From positions 1 to 42,601 of the forward strand of contig NZ_JAERVL010000022.1 in the NCBI RefSeq assembly GCF_016745835.1: a stretch of DNA of 42,601 bases, written 5' to 3'. The notes under the pieces are model-generated. The model saw only the letters and a program-made list of their open reading frames with translations, was not told the DNA's origin and searched no databases. Each line of letters begins with the position of its first letter. Position 1 is the stretch's first letter. Source of the stretch: Caldalkalibacillus salinus (GTDB lineage Bacteria; Bacillota; Bacilli; Caldalkalibacillales; JCM-10596). A program made the position numbers and the translations under genes. Below are positions 23,856-33,251 of the stretch, in pieces.

Positions 23856-24173
23856 ATGAAAAAGTCATTATTATGCCCTCGTTTTGAGAAAGCCATGACG
23901 ATCTTAAGTCAACGGTGGACAGGATTGATCATATATCAACTGCTATCAGGACCACAGCGGTTCTGTCACATTGAGTCGGCCATTGGGATCAGTGGACGAT
24001 TACTGTCTGAAAGGCTGAAAGACCTTGAACATGAAGGCATCGTGAAGCGGGAGGTTTATCCTGAAACCCCTGTACGCATTGAGTATTCACTAACAGAGAA
24101 AGGCACATCCCTGGCGCCTATTATGAAAGAGATTGAAAAGTGGTCGCAGGAATGGGTTGAGCCTGAAGCGTAA
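23856..24173 (+). CDS. catR: HxlR/DUF24-family redox regulator, CatR-like
   Basis: This 105-residue winged-helix protein has the DUF24 plan: CPRFEKAMTILSQRWTGLII, then GISGRLLSERLKDLEHEGIV as recognition region and the wing PETPVRIEYSLTEKG. Cys7 in SLLCPRF is the conserved redox- and quinone-sensing Cys of CatR/YodB; a second Cys lies in RFCHIE. It is expected to repress catE and catD until quinones modify the Cys. AAGGAGTG before the ATG at 23856 makes the upstream ATG at 23820 unlikely. It is transcribed divergently from catE, so it may also control itself. Confidence 0.88.
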   Translation: MKKSLLCPRFEKAMTILSQRWTGLIIYQLLSGPQRFCHIESAIGISGRLLSERLKDLEHEGIVKREVYPETPVRIEYSLTEKGTSLAPIMKEIEKWSQEWVEPEA

Positions 24174-24245
24174 ACATTACGCCTCCTCCCTTAGCACCAT
24201 TCATCTATACACACCTACAATCTGACATATGACTTGGATAAAAAA

Positions 24246-24285
24246 AAGCGTCGTCCACCCCGTTAAAGGTGGCGACGCTTTTTTA
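24246..24285. terminator. Bidirectional terminator between catR and garD
   Basis: GCGTCG-T-CCACC pairs with GGTGG-CGACGC, flanked by A residues on the left and T residues on the right, so it ends both the catR and the garD transcripts. Confidence 0.9.
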
Positions 24286-24371
24286 TTTAGTATGAGTGGT
24301 CCTAATCTGAGTACTATAAAATAGCGGTAATCGTATTATTTATTTTTCCCTAAAAACCTAGACGTCGTATT

Positions 24372-25904
24372 TTAAGTCACAGGTGCAGGGTTAAATAGAG
24401 CGAGCTGATTACTTATACGCCACTTGTCAGCCCATGTTTGCTCCCGACCACTGGCAACAGCGAGCATATAGTGGAAAAGTTCCCATCCGACGTCTTCTAT
24501 ACTCGCTTCCCCAGTGGCAATCTTACCTGCGTTAATGTCAATTAGGTCGGGCCATTGTTCCTGTAGCGCGTGCCGCGTGGCTACCTTAATAACAGGGGCC
24601 ATTGATAAACCATAGGGGGTCCCTCTTCCTGTGGTGAAGACTTGTAAGTGCATGCCAGACGCTAACTGCAGCGTACCACAAACGAAGTCACTTGCTGGTG
24701 TAGCAGAAAAATGAAGGCCTTTCCCCTGCACTTTTTCTCCTGGAGGCACAACACCTCTAATGGCACTACGCCCTGACTTAACGATCGACCCTAATGATTT
24801 CTCCACGACGTTGGACAATCCCCCAGACTTGTTCCCAGGCGAAGGGTTGGCGCTACGATCCGCTCCTCCCCGCTTTAGATAGTCATCATACCACGCCATT
24901 TCTTGTATGAGTGCTTTTCCTACTTCTTCATTAACCGCCCTTGGTGTTAAGAGGTGAACCGCATCTCTCACTTCAGTGACTTCCGAAAATAAAACCGTTG
25001 CACCAGCCCGGACGAGCAGGTCAGCTGCGTAGCCTACTGCTGGATTCGCTGTCACACCAGAGAACGCGTCACTCCCTCCGCACTGAAGGCCAACGACGAG
25101 TTCAGATACAGGGCAAGTTTCCCGTTCTCTAGCATTCAGCTTGGCCAATCGTGCCTCTGCCATCTCCATTATTGTATCCACCATTTGAGTAAAACCTTGC
25201 TGATCTTGTAGAGAAAGAATACCTTCTTTTTCTCCATCGGGAACAAGTCTATCAGGTTGGAGCTTTTCACATCCTAGACCCACAACCATGACTTCACCCC
25301 CAAAGTGAGGGTGGACGGCTAGGTTCTGAAGGGTTTGTATCGGAATCCGGGCTTCATACGCCTGAATGGCCACTCCGCAACCGAACGAGTGATTTAGTGC
25401 CACCACATCATGGACGTTGGGATATTGTGGAAGTAACTTAGTCTTAATCTGATCAACTGCATACTCTAGTACGCCAGTCACACATTGTACACTCGTGGTA
25501 ATTCCTAGGATATTTTTAATCCCTACACTTCCATCACTGTTACGGTACCCCTCAAAGGTGTACCCGTCTAAAGGGGGTAATTCCTCGGGAACTTGGTTGG
25601 CAATCGGGAGCTGATTAAGTGCTGGGGGCATTGGCAACGCCATAAGCGCCTCCTTACACCAGACACCCTGTTCTATCCGTTCTTTGGCGTATCCGATAAC
25701 CTCACCATAGCGAATAATAGCTTGACCCTGCTCAATACACTTGAGGCTAACTTTATGACCTTGAGGGATATACTCCTGCAACTGTAATCCACAGGGAAAC
25801 ATTGTCCCTTCGGACAGACCTCCTGTGTTAACAATAATGGCCACATTGTCTTCTTCATGAACCTTAATATATAAAGGAGACTCTATTTTTTTATTTACAG
25901 ACAT
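24372..25904 (-). CDS. garD: Galactarate dehydratase
   Basis: GarD dehydrates D-galactarate (mucate) to 5-keto-4-deoxyglucarate. The 510-residue protein starts with an SAF-type domain ([14 protein letters not shown], residues about 13-26) and continues with the UxaA/GarD core: [61 protein letters not shown] and [11 protein letters not shown]. The end [12 protein letters not shown] is as in the E. coli enzyme, which separates it from altronate dehydratase UxaA. The ATG at 25904 follows AGGAGGAACAGG; the longer frame upstream has no ribosome site. It is the last gene of the four-gene catabolic operon, 43 bases after gudD. Confidence 0.95.
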   Translation of the reverse strand: MSVNKKIESPLYIKVHEEDNVAIIVNTGGLSEGTMFPCGLQLQEYIPQGHKVSLKCIEQGQAIIRYGEVIGYAKERIEQGVWCKEALMALPMPPALNQLPIANQVPEELPPLDGYTFEGYRNSDGSVGIKNILGITTSVQCVTGVLEYAVDQIKTKLLPQYPNVHDVVALNHSFGCGVAIQAYEARIPIQTLQNLAVHPHFGGEVMVVGLGCEKLQPDRLVPDGEKEGILSLQDQQGFTQMVDTIMEMAEARLAKLNARERETCPVSELVVGLQCGGSDAFSGVTANPAVGYAADLLVRAGATVLFSEVTEVRDAVHLLTPRAVNEEVGKALIQEMAWYDDYLKRGGADRSANPSPGNKSGGLSNVVEKSLGSIVKSGRSAIRGVVPPGEKVQGKGLHFSATPASDFVCGTLQLASGMHLQVFTTGRGTPYGLSMAPVIKVATRHALQEQWPDLIDINAGKIATGEASIEDVGWELFHYMLAVASGREQTWADKWRISNQLALFNPAPVT

Positions 25905-25947
25905 CCTGTTCCTCCTCATGATAAATATCTCGCATAGGGATAAATTC

Positions 25948-27318
25948 TTATCGTACGAGGCACGGTCTCTTAGGGTCAAACGTCCAGTCAGGAATGAGAT
26001 ACTGCATGGCAATGGCGTCATCTCTTTTTCCTAAAGCATGTTGTTGATATCTTTCATGTGCTTTCTCTACTTCGGCCATATCTATGTCGATCCCTAACCC
26101 GGGCTTATGTGGTACATTAACTTTACCGTCAACAATGTTCAGTGGCTCTTGGGTCAAACGTTGCCCGTCCTGCCAAATCCAATGGGTGTCTATTGCCGTG
26201 ATAGTCCCTGGTGCGGCGGCAGCCACATGTGTAAACATCGCTAGCGAGATATCAAAATGATTATTAGAATGCGAACCCCATGTTAAGCCCCAGTCATAGC
26301 ACATTTGGGCTACTCTGACTGACCCTTGCATTGTCCAAAAATGAGGGTCGGCTAATGGGATGTCCACAGCATGCAGCTGGATGGCATGCCCCATTTGTCG
26401 CCAATCGGTTGCGATCATATTCGTTGCTGTTGGGATACCTGTGGCTCTTCTAAACTCAGCCATCACTTCTCGCGCTGAATAGCCTTGTTCCGCACCACAA
26501 GGGTCCTCGGCGTATGCCAGCACTTGATGTTGGCCAAGACACAGATCGATGGCCTCAGCTAGTGACCAAGCACCGTTAGGATCTAATGTGACTTTTGCCT
26601 GGGGGAAACGTTGAGCAATGGCTGAGACTGCTTCTATCTCTTCTTCCCCAGGAAGGACACCCCCTTTGAGCTTAAAGTCTTTGAATCCGTATCGTTCATG
26701 GGCAGCTTCTGCTAAACGAACGATGGCCTCTGGCGTCAGTGCCTCCTCGTTTCGTATACGAAACCAGTCATTGGCTGCATCAGGGGCTTCTCTATAAGGG
26801 AGATCAGTTTTGTTGCGGTCTCCGATATAAAAAAGATAGCCTAACATGGCCACGCTGTCACGTTGCTGGCCTTCACCGAGTAAGGCAGCGACTGGGACTT
26901 CTAGATATTGCCCTACTAAATCCAAAAGTGCAGCTTCTAAGGCTGTTACCGCATGAATTGTAACCCTTAGGTCATACGTTTGTAAGCCACGTCCACTCTG
27001 ATCGCGCTCTCCAAACTGTTGCCGAATTGTATTTAAAATGTTATTGTATCTGCCTATCGACTCTCCCACAACGTACGGCGTAGCTTCCTCTAATGTTTGA
27101 CGAATGAGTTCCCCTCCAGGGACTTCACCGACACCCGTGTGACCTGCGTTATCTTCTAAAATGACAATATTCCGCGTAAAAAAAGGGGCATGGGCCCCGC
27201 TTAAGTTTAATAACATACTATCATGACCCGCCACAGGGATCACTTTCATATCAGTAATCGTAGGCGTCATCATGGTTTCATCATGCGTGATTTGTTGCGC
27301 TCTCGACGATAGCGGCAT
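25948..27318 (-). CDS. gudD: Glucarate dehydratase
   Basis: GudD dehydrates D-glucarate to the same 5-keto-4-deoxyglucarate that GarD makes. This enolase-superfamily enzyme has 456 residues and follows Bacillus GudD closely: [20 protein letters not shown] at the start, FKLKGG with the catalytic Lys pair, TLDPNGAW and YAEDPCGAE as metal-ligand strands, and the catalytic His in SHSNNHFD. It ends RPCLVR. ATG at 27318 is chosen because GGGGAGG is six bases in front; the ATG at 27324 abuts the site. It lies between the semialdehyde dehydrogenase gene and garD. Confidence 0.95.
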   Translation of the reverse strand: MPLSSRAQQITHDETMMTPTITDMKVIPVAGHDSMLLNLSGAHAPFFTRNIVILEDNAGHTGVGEVPGGELIRQTLEEATPYVVGESIGRYNNILNTIRQQFGERDQSGRGLQTYDLRVTIHAVTALEAALLDLVGQYLEVPVAALLGEGQQRDSVAMLGYLFYIGDRNKTDLPYREAPDAANDWFRIRNEEALTPEAIVRLAEAAHERYGFKDFKLKGGVLPGEEEIEAVSAIAQRFPQAKVTLDPNGAWSLAEAIDLCLGQHQVLAYAEDPCGAEQGYSAREVMAEFRRATGIPTATNMIATDWRQMGHAIQLHAVDIPLADPHFWTMQGSVRVAQMCYDWGLTWGSHSNNHFDISLAMFTHVAAAAPGTITAIDTHWIWQDGQRLTQEPLNIVDGKVNVPHKPGLGIDIDMAEVEKAHERYQQHALGKRDDAIAMQYLIPDWTFDPKRPCLVR

Positions 27319-27417
27319 GGCCATCCTCCCCTTTTTCTTTTTTGCGACAGCATGTCAGACATGTTACTTCGAGATTCTTTGGCGCCTTCTGCTCAAATGC
27401 CCTCATAGACAGCACCC

Positions 27418-28881
27418 TTACTTGACAAACACTGTTTTAATGGTGGTAAAAAATTCCTTAGCCGCTTCCCCTTGCTCACGAGAGTGAGAACTGGAAGCCT
27501 TCATGCCTCCGAACGGCGCTTGGAGTTCAACCCCTGCACTCTCAGCATTGATCCGGACTAAACCGGCTTCCATGTCCTGTATAAAGGACAACATATTCTG
27601 TATCTGAGTCGTAAAAATAGACGCACTCAGGCCGTATGGCACGTCGTTGGCCACTTCTAAGGCCTCTTCAATATGGTCAACCCTAATGAGTGCAATAACA
27701 GGGCCAAATATTTCCTCTTGGGCAATGGTCATGTCTGAGGTGACGTGATCAAAAATAGTAGGGGCGATAAAGTACCCCTTGTCGTAGTCCTCTCCCTGCA
27801 GGACATGCCCACCAGTGAGAATCTTAGCGCCTTCGGCTTTGCCTTTTTCAATATATTGGAGAACGGCGTTTAGCTGTTTTTCACTGGCACACGGTCCCAT
27901 CCAGTTCCCGTCTTTTAGCCCGTTGCCTACGGTAATAGCTTTCGTCTTTTCTAGTAGTTTAGCTTTGAAAGTCTCATAAATGTCGTCTTCAACAATGACA
28001 CGGCTTGTCGCAGTACATTTTTGACCTGTTGAACGGAAAGCACCGCTAATCGTACCTTCAACAGCGAGCTCTAAATCAGCATCGGCAGCAACGATAACAG
28101 GGTTTTTACCACCCATCTCAAGTTGATACTTCGCTCCTCTGGCTAGTGCCTTTTGCCCGATCGCTTTACCGACGGGATTAGAGCCTGTGAACGTAATACC
28201 ATTCACCTCAGGATGATTCGTGAGTGCTTCTCCAATAACCGCGCCATCCCCGGTGACCATATTAATAACTCCTTCGGGTAAACCGGCTGCTTGGAAACAT
28301 TCAATGACTTTAGCACAAGTCACGGCTGTCTCTATAGCTGGTTTGATCACGACAGTATTCCCGTAAATAAGCGCAGGAGCCATCTTCCAGATTGGAATTG
28401 CTACGGGAAAATTCCACGGTGTAATCACCCCAACAACGCCTAACGGTACACGATCTGTGAACATTAGTGCCTGGCTATCGGTAGAGGGAATCACATCCCC
28501 AACTTTCCGCATGCCCTCGCCTGCATAATAACGTAATATAGCCACCCCTCTGGCGACCTCACCTTTTGATTCGGGTAACGTCTTACCCATTTCCCGTGTC
28601 ATACACGTTGCGATTTCTTCTAATCTTTTTTCCAACTCGTCTGCAGCTTTGTATAGATACGCTCCTCGTGCATTGCCGGCGAGCTTTTTCCAGGGGGATT
28701 GGGCCCGTCTCGCGGCCGACACCGCGTCGTTAAGCTCCTCTTCCGTTGACAACTGAACATACCCGATAACGTCCGTCGTGTTTGCTGGATTGATGCTCGC
28801 TTCAATATCACCACTACTTGAAGCCACCCATTGCCCATGGATGTAATTCAGATAGGTGTCCTGTTTGGTCTCCACTGTCAT
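27418..28881 (-). CDS. ycbD: 2-oxoglutarate semialdehyde dehydrogenase
   Basis: The 487-residue aldehyde dehydrogenase resembles B. subtilis YcbD. It should oxidise 2-oxoglutarate semialdehyde to 2-oxoglutarate with NAD(P)+, the last step of hexarate breakdown. Motifs: [13 protein letters not shown] (oxyanion Asn and cofactor loop), [11 protein letters not shown], the general base Glu in LEMGGKNP and the nucleophile Cys in [18 protein letters not shown] precedes the ATG. Substrate assignment rests on its place between kdgD and gudD; the fold alone would allow other aldehydes. Confidence 0.93.
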   Translation of the reverse strand: MTVETKQDTYLNYIHGQWVASSSGDIEASINPANTTDVIGYVQLSTEEELNDAVSAARRAQSPWKKLAGNARGAYLYKAADELEKRLEEIATCMTREMGKTLPESKGEVARGVAILRYYAGEGMRKVGDVIPSTDSQALMFTDRVPLGVVGVITPWNFPVAIPIWKMAPALIYGNTVVIKPAIETAVTCAKVIECFQAAGLPEGVINMVTGDGAVIGEALTNHPEVNGITFTGSNPVGKAIGQKALARGAKYQLEMGGKNPVIVAADADLELAVEGTISGAFRSTGQKCTATSRVIVEDDIYETFKAKLLEKTKAITVGNGLKDGNWMGPCASEKQLNAVLQYIEKGKAEGAKILTGGHVLQGEDYDKGYFIAPTIFDHVTSDMTIAQEEIFGPVIALIRVDHIEEALEVANDVPYGLSASIFTTQIQNMLSFIQDMEAGLVRINAESAGVELQAPFGGMKASSSHSREQGEAAKEFFTTIKTVFVK

Positions 28882-28990
28882 TTGATCTCCTCCTTATCTT
28901 TTATCGTAGAAGCACACGTTGGAATTCTTTTCGTGTAGCCTATTGCTCAATGTCAAACATCAGTATCAATCAAAGCATAAGGTCATTCAC

Positions 28991-29929
28991 TTACGATTGA
29001 CTTGGTTGTATTTCTCGTGGGTACTTTTGTAAGGCACTCGTCAGAACGCCTTCTAATTGCCTATAATGTTCCGCTTCAACTGATACGACTGGTGGTCGGA
29101 CACTGTTATTGACTGGTAAGCCCATGATGTCCATCCCCGCTTTTATAAGAGCAACGGCATAGCCTTTTCTCGCTTTACGGATGCGATTGATGGGGAGAAG
29201 AACATCTGTATAGATGTCGTGCAATGTTTGCTTGTCACCTTCTTGTAAGGCGTGATAAAAAAGTCTGGATATGTGTGGGATATAGTTTGAGATGGCCGAG
29301 GAATAGGAATTAAATCCAATGCCTGCATAGGCCTCCATGGTTATCTCCGCGAATGGCATCCCATTTAACCAGTTCAAACGGTCCCCTAGTGAATGGACGA
29401 GTTCTAGATTTAACTCCATGTCCCCGTAACCGTCTTTCAGACCCACAATTTGTGGATAAGCATCGACGAGGCGTTCTAAGGTCGGCCGCTTCAGGATGGC
29501 GTTTCCTCGTTGATACAAGATGGCATTCAAGTTACTTTCCTCGATAATGGCCTGGTAATACTCGTATAGTCCTTGTTGTTCTCCTTCTATTAAATAAGGC
29601 GGAAGAACGAGATAGCCATCGGCCCCTAACTGCTCCGAACGTTGCACGAGATCAACTGCGTGACTGATATTCCCACCTACACCGGTGTAAACAGGTACTT
29701 GACCATCCGCAACCTCTACCGCAACCTTAACCATTCTTTCATATTCATCCGCATTGAGCGCATGAAACTCACCAGAGCCGCAGGCAATAAATATCGATGA
29801 GAGTCCTTCCTCAATGAGAAACCCAATATTGGTGGCTAATGCCGCTTCATCCAATTGACCGTCTGTCGTGTAGGGTGCAACAGGAAAACCTAAGATCCCC
29901 TTTGGTGCTGTTCTTTTATCACTTGTCAT
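28991..29929 (-). CDS. kdgD: 5-dehydro-4-deoxyglucarate dehydratase
   Basis: KdgD converts 5-keto-4-deoxyglucarate to 2-oxoglutarate semialdehyde, water and CO2. The 312-residue protein is of the DHDPS/NAL Schiff-base aldolase family: GILGFPVAPYTTDG at the start, ACGSGEFHALNADEY as the carboxylate loop, YTGVGG, the Tyr in LYQRGN and the Schiff-base Lys in VGLKDGYGD. ATG at 29929 is preferred over the longer frame because GGAGTGGAAGG lies in front and the length equals that of relatives. It is the first gene of the catabolic operon, with a leader of about 120 bases and two operator sites upstream. Confidence 0.94.
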   Translation of the reverse strand: MTSDKRTAPKGILGFPVAPYTTDGQLDEAALATNIGFLIEEGLSSIFIACGSGEFHALNADEYERMVKVAVEVADGQVPVYTGVGGNISHAVDLVQRSEQLGADGYLVLPPYLIEGEQQGLYEYYQAIIEESNLNAILYQRGNAILKRPTLERLVDAYPQIVGLKDGYGDMELNLELVHSLGDRLNWLNGMPFAEITMEAYAGIGFNSYSSAISNYIPHISRLFYHALQEGDKQTLHDIYTDVLLPINRIRKARKGYAVALIKAGMDIMGLPVNNSVRPPVVSVEAEHYRQLEGVLTSALQKYPREIQPSQS

Positions 29930-30034
29930 CCTTCCACTCCTTTTCTCCTTTGTAAAAAGGGCGCTGCATGTTTCAACCTGTTGTATATCTTGATGTATGT
30001 TCCTCAATGCGTTACGACACCTACAAAGGGTTTA

Positions 30035-30079
30035 ATTTTAATTGTCTTACAATTAAAATTATTGTAAGACAATTAAAAT
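30035..30079 (-). promoter_or_regulatory. Double GntR operator (19-bp perfect inverted repeat)
   Basis: Two sites of the form TTGT-N3-ACAA, at 30042-30052 (CTT core) and 30062-30072 (AAG core), are mirror images within a perfect 19-bp inverted repeat with a seven-base centre. On the minus strand the upstream one covers the -10 box of the kdgD promoter. The regulator is probably the FadR-type protein at 34569. Confidence 0.85.
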
Positions 30080-30089
30080 GTTGTGTCAA
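30061..30089 (-). promoter_or_regulatory. Sigma-A promoter of kdgD-ycbD-gudD-garD operon
   Basis: On the minus strand TTGACA (30084-30089) and TACAAT (30061-30066) are 17 bases apart. The -10 box is part of an operator. Confidence 0.85.
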
Positions 30090-30101
30090 ACGTGAACTAT
30101 A

Positions 30102-31109
30102 TTATTCTTCTGAAAGTTCGATATAATAATCTTCAGTTTCCTGGATATATTCAAAGGCTTTTTCTGGTGACATGAAAGTTGGCGTGACCAAAAACTCTTC
30201 AGCCTCGGCGACATACTCCTCTGTTTGCACCACTCGTTCCACAGCCTGAGAGAAGGTCTCTACGATTTCGTCGGGTGTATCCGGGTGAAAACCGTAGAAG
30301 AAGAATTTTTCAAACGAGCTGTTAACACCTTGCTCTGTAAAAGTGGGCACATCAGACATAATGTCTACGCGCTCTCGTGACATAATCCCAAGTGTACGCA
30401 TTTCCCCTGATTCAATATAATCCTTAACTAGCCCTAGAGAAGTGGGTATGATATCGATATGTCCCCCAAGTAAAGCAGCCACTTTATCCGATGCTCCACC
30501 GACATCCACTATGTTTAATTCAATGTCTTGATCTTGCTCCAACGCAAGTAATTGTAAGTGCGTAAAGCCACCTACTTCTGTTGCAATAGATACCTCTCCT
30601 GGATGTTCCCGTGCATAATCTATCAGATCCTGAAGGTCTTCAAATGGCGAATCACCACTCACGACGAATGTATTGCCGTGATCGAGTACAGGGATACCTG
30701 CCAGTTTGAATGAATCGTAGCTAAAGTCCACAAGACCAAGTATCCTATTGAGTAATAACGAATTATGGAAAAAAAGCACCGTATACCCGTCTGCGTCCGC
30801 ATCGAGGACTTCCCGTGCCCCAACAGTGCCTCCAGCTCCTGTTACATTAGAGATAACAACAGACTGTCCTAGTTCCTCTTCTAAATATTTGCCTAGTAAT
30901 CTAGCGTTGGCATCCGTGTCACCTCCAGCACCCGCTGGCACAATGACTTGTATCGGTTTTTCAGGATAGTCCCCCACTTGTCCATTAGACTGTGAGTTAT
31001 TTTCCTCATTGGCCCCTTGTGTCGTCCCTTCACTTGCACACCCTGCAAATACAGCAATCATCAGTAGTAAAGTTAAAGTCGTCATCCCTCTCTTTAAAAG
31101 CGCTTTCAT
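30102..31109 (-). CDS. tctC: Tripartite tricarboxylate-type transporter substrate-binding lipoprotein
   Basis: The 335-residue protein is of the TctC/Bug family (PF03401 type). A signal peptide leads to the lipobox VFAGC with Cys24, then an Asn/Glu/Ser-rich linker. The mature domain begins YPEKPIQVIVPAGAGGDTDANARLL and has the SNVTGAGGTVGAREV loop typical of Bug proteins. Acting outside the membrane, it binds a carboxylate and delivers it to TctAB. ATG at 31109 follows AGGAGGG. It is the last gene of the transport operon, right before the hexarate catabolic promoter, so glucarate or galactarate are the likely ligands (inference). A cre-like TAAAAGCGCTTTCA covers its start codon. Confidence 0.93.
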   Translation of the reverse strand: MKALLKRGMTTLTLLLMIAVFAGCASEGTTQGANEENNSQSNGQVGDYPEKPIQVIVPAGAGGDTDANARLLGKYLEEELGQSVVISNVTGAGGTVGAREVLDADADGYTVLFFHNSLLLNRILGLVDFSYDSFKLAGIPVLDHGNTFVVSGDSPFEDLQDLIDYAREHPGEVSIATEVGGFTHLQLLALEQDQDIELNIVDVGGASDKVAALLGGHIDIIPTSLGLVKDYIESGEMRTLGIMSRERVDIMSDVPTFTEQGVNSSFEKFFFYGFHPDTPDEIVETFSQAVERVVQTEEYVAEAEEFLVTPTFMSPEKAFEYIQETEDYYIELSEE

Positions 31110-31169
31110 TAAAATCCCTCCTAAATTATTCTTAAATGAATGTTGGTTGGGGTTCATTGGACTGTCGCC

Positions 31170-32681
31170 TTAAACACCCGTGTTAATCCCTTTTGGACCA
31201 CTTTTATTCTTATTTCTGAAAATATTACTTACTTTAACAACAACGGATATAAGCGCCAACGCCAGAAACGTTGCAGCGATAGGTTCAGTAAAAAATGGCG
31301 TAAAATCCCCTTGGCTATACATGAGCCCCCGACGTAAATTTGTTTCCAATAGCGGGCCAAGAATGAATCCTAAAATGACTGGGGCAATCGGAAATCTAAA
31401 CTTTATCATGATGTAACCTAATAGTCCGAAGAATAATAATGCGCCCGCGTCAAAGATCCGATTATTGACACCAATAGCCCCTACGACACAAAGGACTAAT
31501 ATAACGGGGAGTAAAATGTATTGAGGGATACTCAAAACCCTTGTAAACCATCTCATCCCCCAATATAAGAAAGCAATCATAGCGAAATTAGCAATGATTA
31601 AGGCTATAAAAATGCCATATACGATGTCTCCATTATTCTCGAATAAAAGAGGACCTGGGGTTAAGCCATGTATCATTAGCCCACCAAGAAGTAAAGCCGT
31701 TACAGTATCTCCAGGGATACCTAAGGAAATTAAAGGGACTAAGGCACCCCCTACGGCAGCGTTATTCGCAGACTCTGAAGCAACAACGCCGTCCGGTGTC
31801 CCCTTACCAAATTCTTGAGGATGTTTTGATTTATTCTTAGCTGTAACATAAGCGATGATATTAGCTGTACCTGCGCCTATACCAGGCAAAATACCAATAC
31901 CAGTACCAAATAGACTAGACCTGAACCAATTCCTGCCTTGCTTGAAAAAATCGCGCAATGTGAACCCGAACCCTTTCATCGTGTGTCGAACGGATTGTCC
32001 CTGTCCGATCTTTTGCTCTGATACTCTAATCATCTCTGAAACAGCAAACAGTCCAATCAGAACCGGGAGCAAATTGAATCCCGCATCTAGTGCATCATAA
32101 CCAAAAGTAAATCGAGGAAAAGCATCGATTGGGGCTGATCCAACAAGGGCCATCGTCATTCCCAATAACCCACTTAACATCCCTTTCACTAGGGAATCAC
32201 CAGCGAGACTCGAGATCATGGTCAAAGCAAACACGGTTACGGCAAAGTATTCATAAGGACCGAATTGCAATGCGACCTGAGCTAACGGCGGTGCTAGTAG
32301 CATAAGGATGACAATACTAAGTAAACCTCCTAAGAAAGAGAAAACAATAGCATAACCAAACGCCTGACCTGCCTGACCTTTTTGGGCCATAGGATATCCA
32401 TCAAAAGTGGTGGCAATAGAAGAAGGTGTTCCTGGTAGTTTAAGTAGAATAGCAGGGACCATCCCACCTGATATTCCCCCTATGTATAAGCCCATCAAGA
32501 GCGCCATCCCTTCCATTGGGCTCATCCCGAAGGTCATCGGTAAAACGATGGCCATGCCCATCGTTGCTGTCAGACCCGGAATAGAACCGAATATGAGACC
32601 GAGTGCGACGCCACTTAGTATTAACAGTATGCTTTTTACATTCAGGACAGCTGACAACCCTTCAACGAATAGTTCTAACAC
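31170..32681 (-). CDS. tctA: Tripartite tricarboxylate-type transporter large permease TctA
   Basis: This 503-residue membrane protein has about twelve helices and the TctA family marks: GLIFGSIPGLTATMGMAIVLP near the start, KLPGTPSSIATTFDGYPMA, and the internal repeat GTGIGILPGIGAGTANIIAY with a second SLGIPGDTVTALLLGG. It is the ion-coupled translocation subunit. The start is GTG at 32681 with GGGGGTGA upstream. It follows tctB by 13 bases and precedes tctC by 60. Confidence 0.95.
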   Translation of the reverse strand: MLELFVEGLSAVLNVKSILLILSGVALGLIFGSIPGLTATMGMAIVLPMTFGMSPMEGMALLMGLYIGGISGGMVPAILLKLPGTPSSIATTFDGYPMAQKGQAGQAFGYAIVFSFLGGLLSIVILMLLAPPLAQVALQFGPYEYFAVTVFALTMISSLAGDSLVKGMLSGLLGMTMALVGSAPIDAFPRFTFGYDALDAGFNLLPVLIGLFAVSEMIRVSEQKIGQGQSVRHTMKGFGFTLRDFFKQGRNWFRSSLFGTGIGILPGIGAGTANIIAYVTAKNKSKHPQEFGKGTPDGVVASESANNAAVGGALVPLISLGIPGDTVTALLLGGLMIHGLTPGPLLFENNGDIVYGIFIALIIANFAMIAFLYWGMRWFTRVLSIPQYILLPVILVLCVVGAIGVNNRIFDAGALLFFGLLGYIMIKFRFPIAPVILGFILGPLLETNLRRGLMYSQGDFTPFFTEPIAATFLALALISVVVKVSNIFRNKNKSGPKGINTGV

Positions 32682-32694
32682 TTGTTCACCCCCT

Positions 32695-33219
32695 TTAACC
32701 TAATATCCCAGATGGTAACCTTAAGTGAAAAACTGATTTGAAGCAGTAGTAAATTGAGACAGAGGCGATAATCGACGTCATTAAAAAAAGCGGGAGCCTA
32801 CGTTGTGTCTTTTCTGCCATGACTAACATTTGCAGAAACAAGTAAACCGTCGTCATGATGAGAAATCCGACGTAAGGTAACAGATAGACGTAACCCAACA
32901 GCAGTACCAAGGTGGGGACAACAGACCACGGACTCCCTTGAGTGTCAGAGGTCGTATCTTCGTCTGCTTTCTCCCCTACGGGTGTTGTCTCTTGGTGATA
33001 GTCGTTTACCTTGTGACCCTCGTTTGCCTCCGGCTTTTTTAAGGTTTGTATCAGTAGAATAAGGCTTAGAATAAAAATGCCGATTGACACCAATCTAGGG
33101 ACAAAATCAGCGCCAATTTCAGACACTGTTAGCTGTTGGATATGAAATGTAGCCGAGAATAAAACGATTGAAAATAGAAGTAAACTGATACTCGCCACCA
33201 CATCTTGATATTTTGTCAC
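32695..33219 (-). CDS. tctB: Tripartite tricarboxylate-type transporter small permease TctB
   Basis: The protein has 174 residues with four hydrophobic segments (IVLFSATFHI region, PRLVSIGIFILSLILLIQ, VVPTLVLLLGYVYLLPYVGF and a long last one) and a charged, Glu/Asp-rich loop of about 40 residues after the second. This is the small TctB subunit. The start is uncertain: GTG at 33219 has GGAGG ten bases upstream, while an ATG at 33252 overlaps the stop of the preceding gene (TAATG) but has a poor site. I chose the GTG. Confidence 0.85.
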   Translation of the reverse strand: MTKYQDVVASISLLLFSIVLFSATFHIQQLTVSEIGADFVPRLVSIGIFILSLILLIQTLKKPEANEGHKVNDYHQETTPVGEKADEDTTSDTQGSPWSVVPTLVLLLGYVYLLPYVGFLIMTTVYLFLQMLVMAEKTQRRLPLFLMTSIIASVSIYYCFKSVFHLRLPSGILG

Positions 33220-33251
33220 CAGCTCATAACCTCCTTTCCATCCTCTGTTCA

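Noticed and set aside
30035-30079. Long inverted repeat as a rho-independent terminator
   Set aside because: There is no T tract on either strand, and both halves match the operator found at other promoters of the block, so operator function explains it better.
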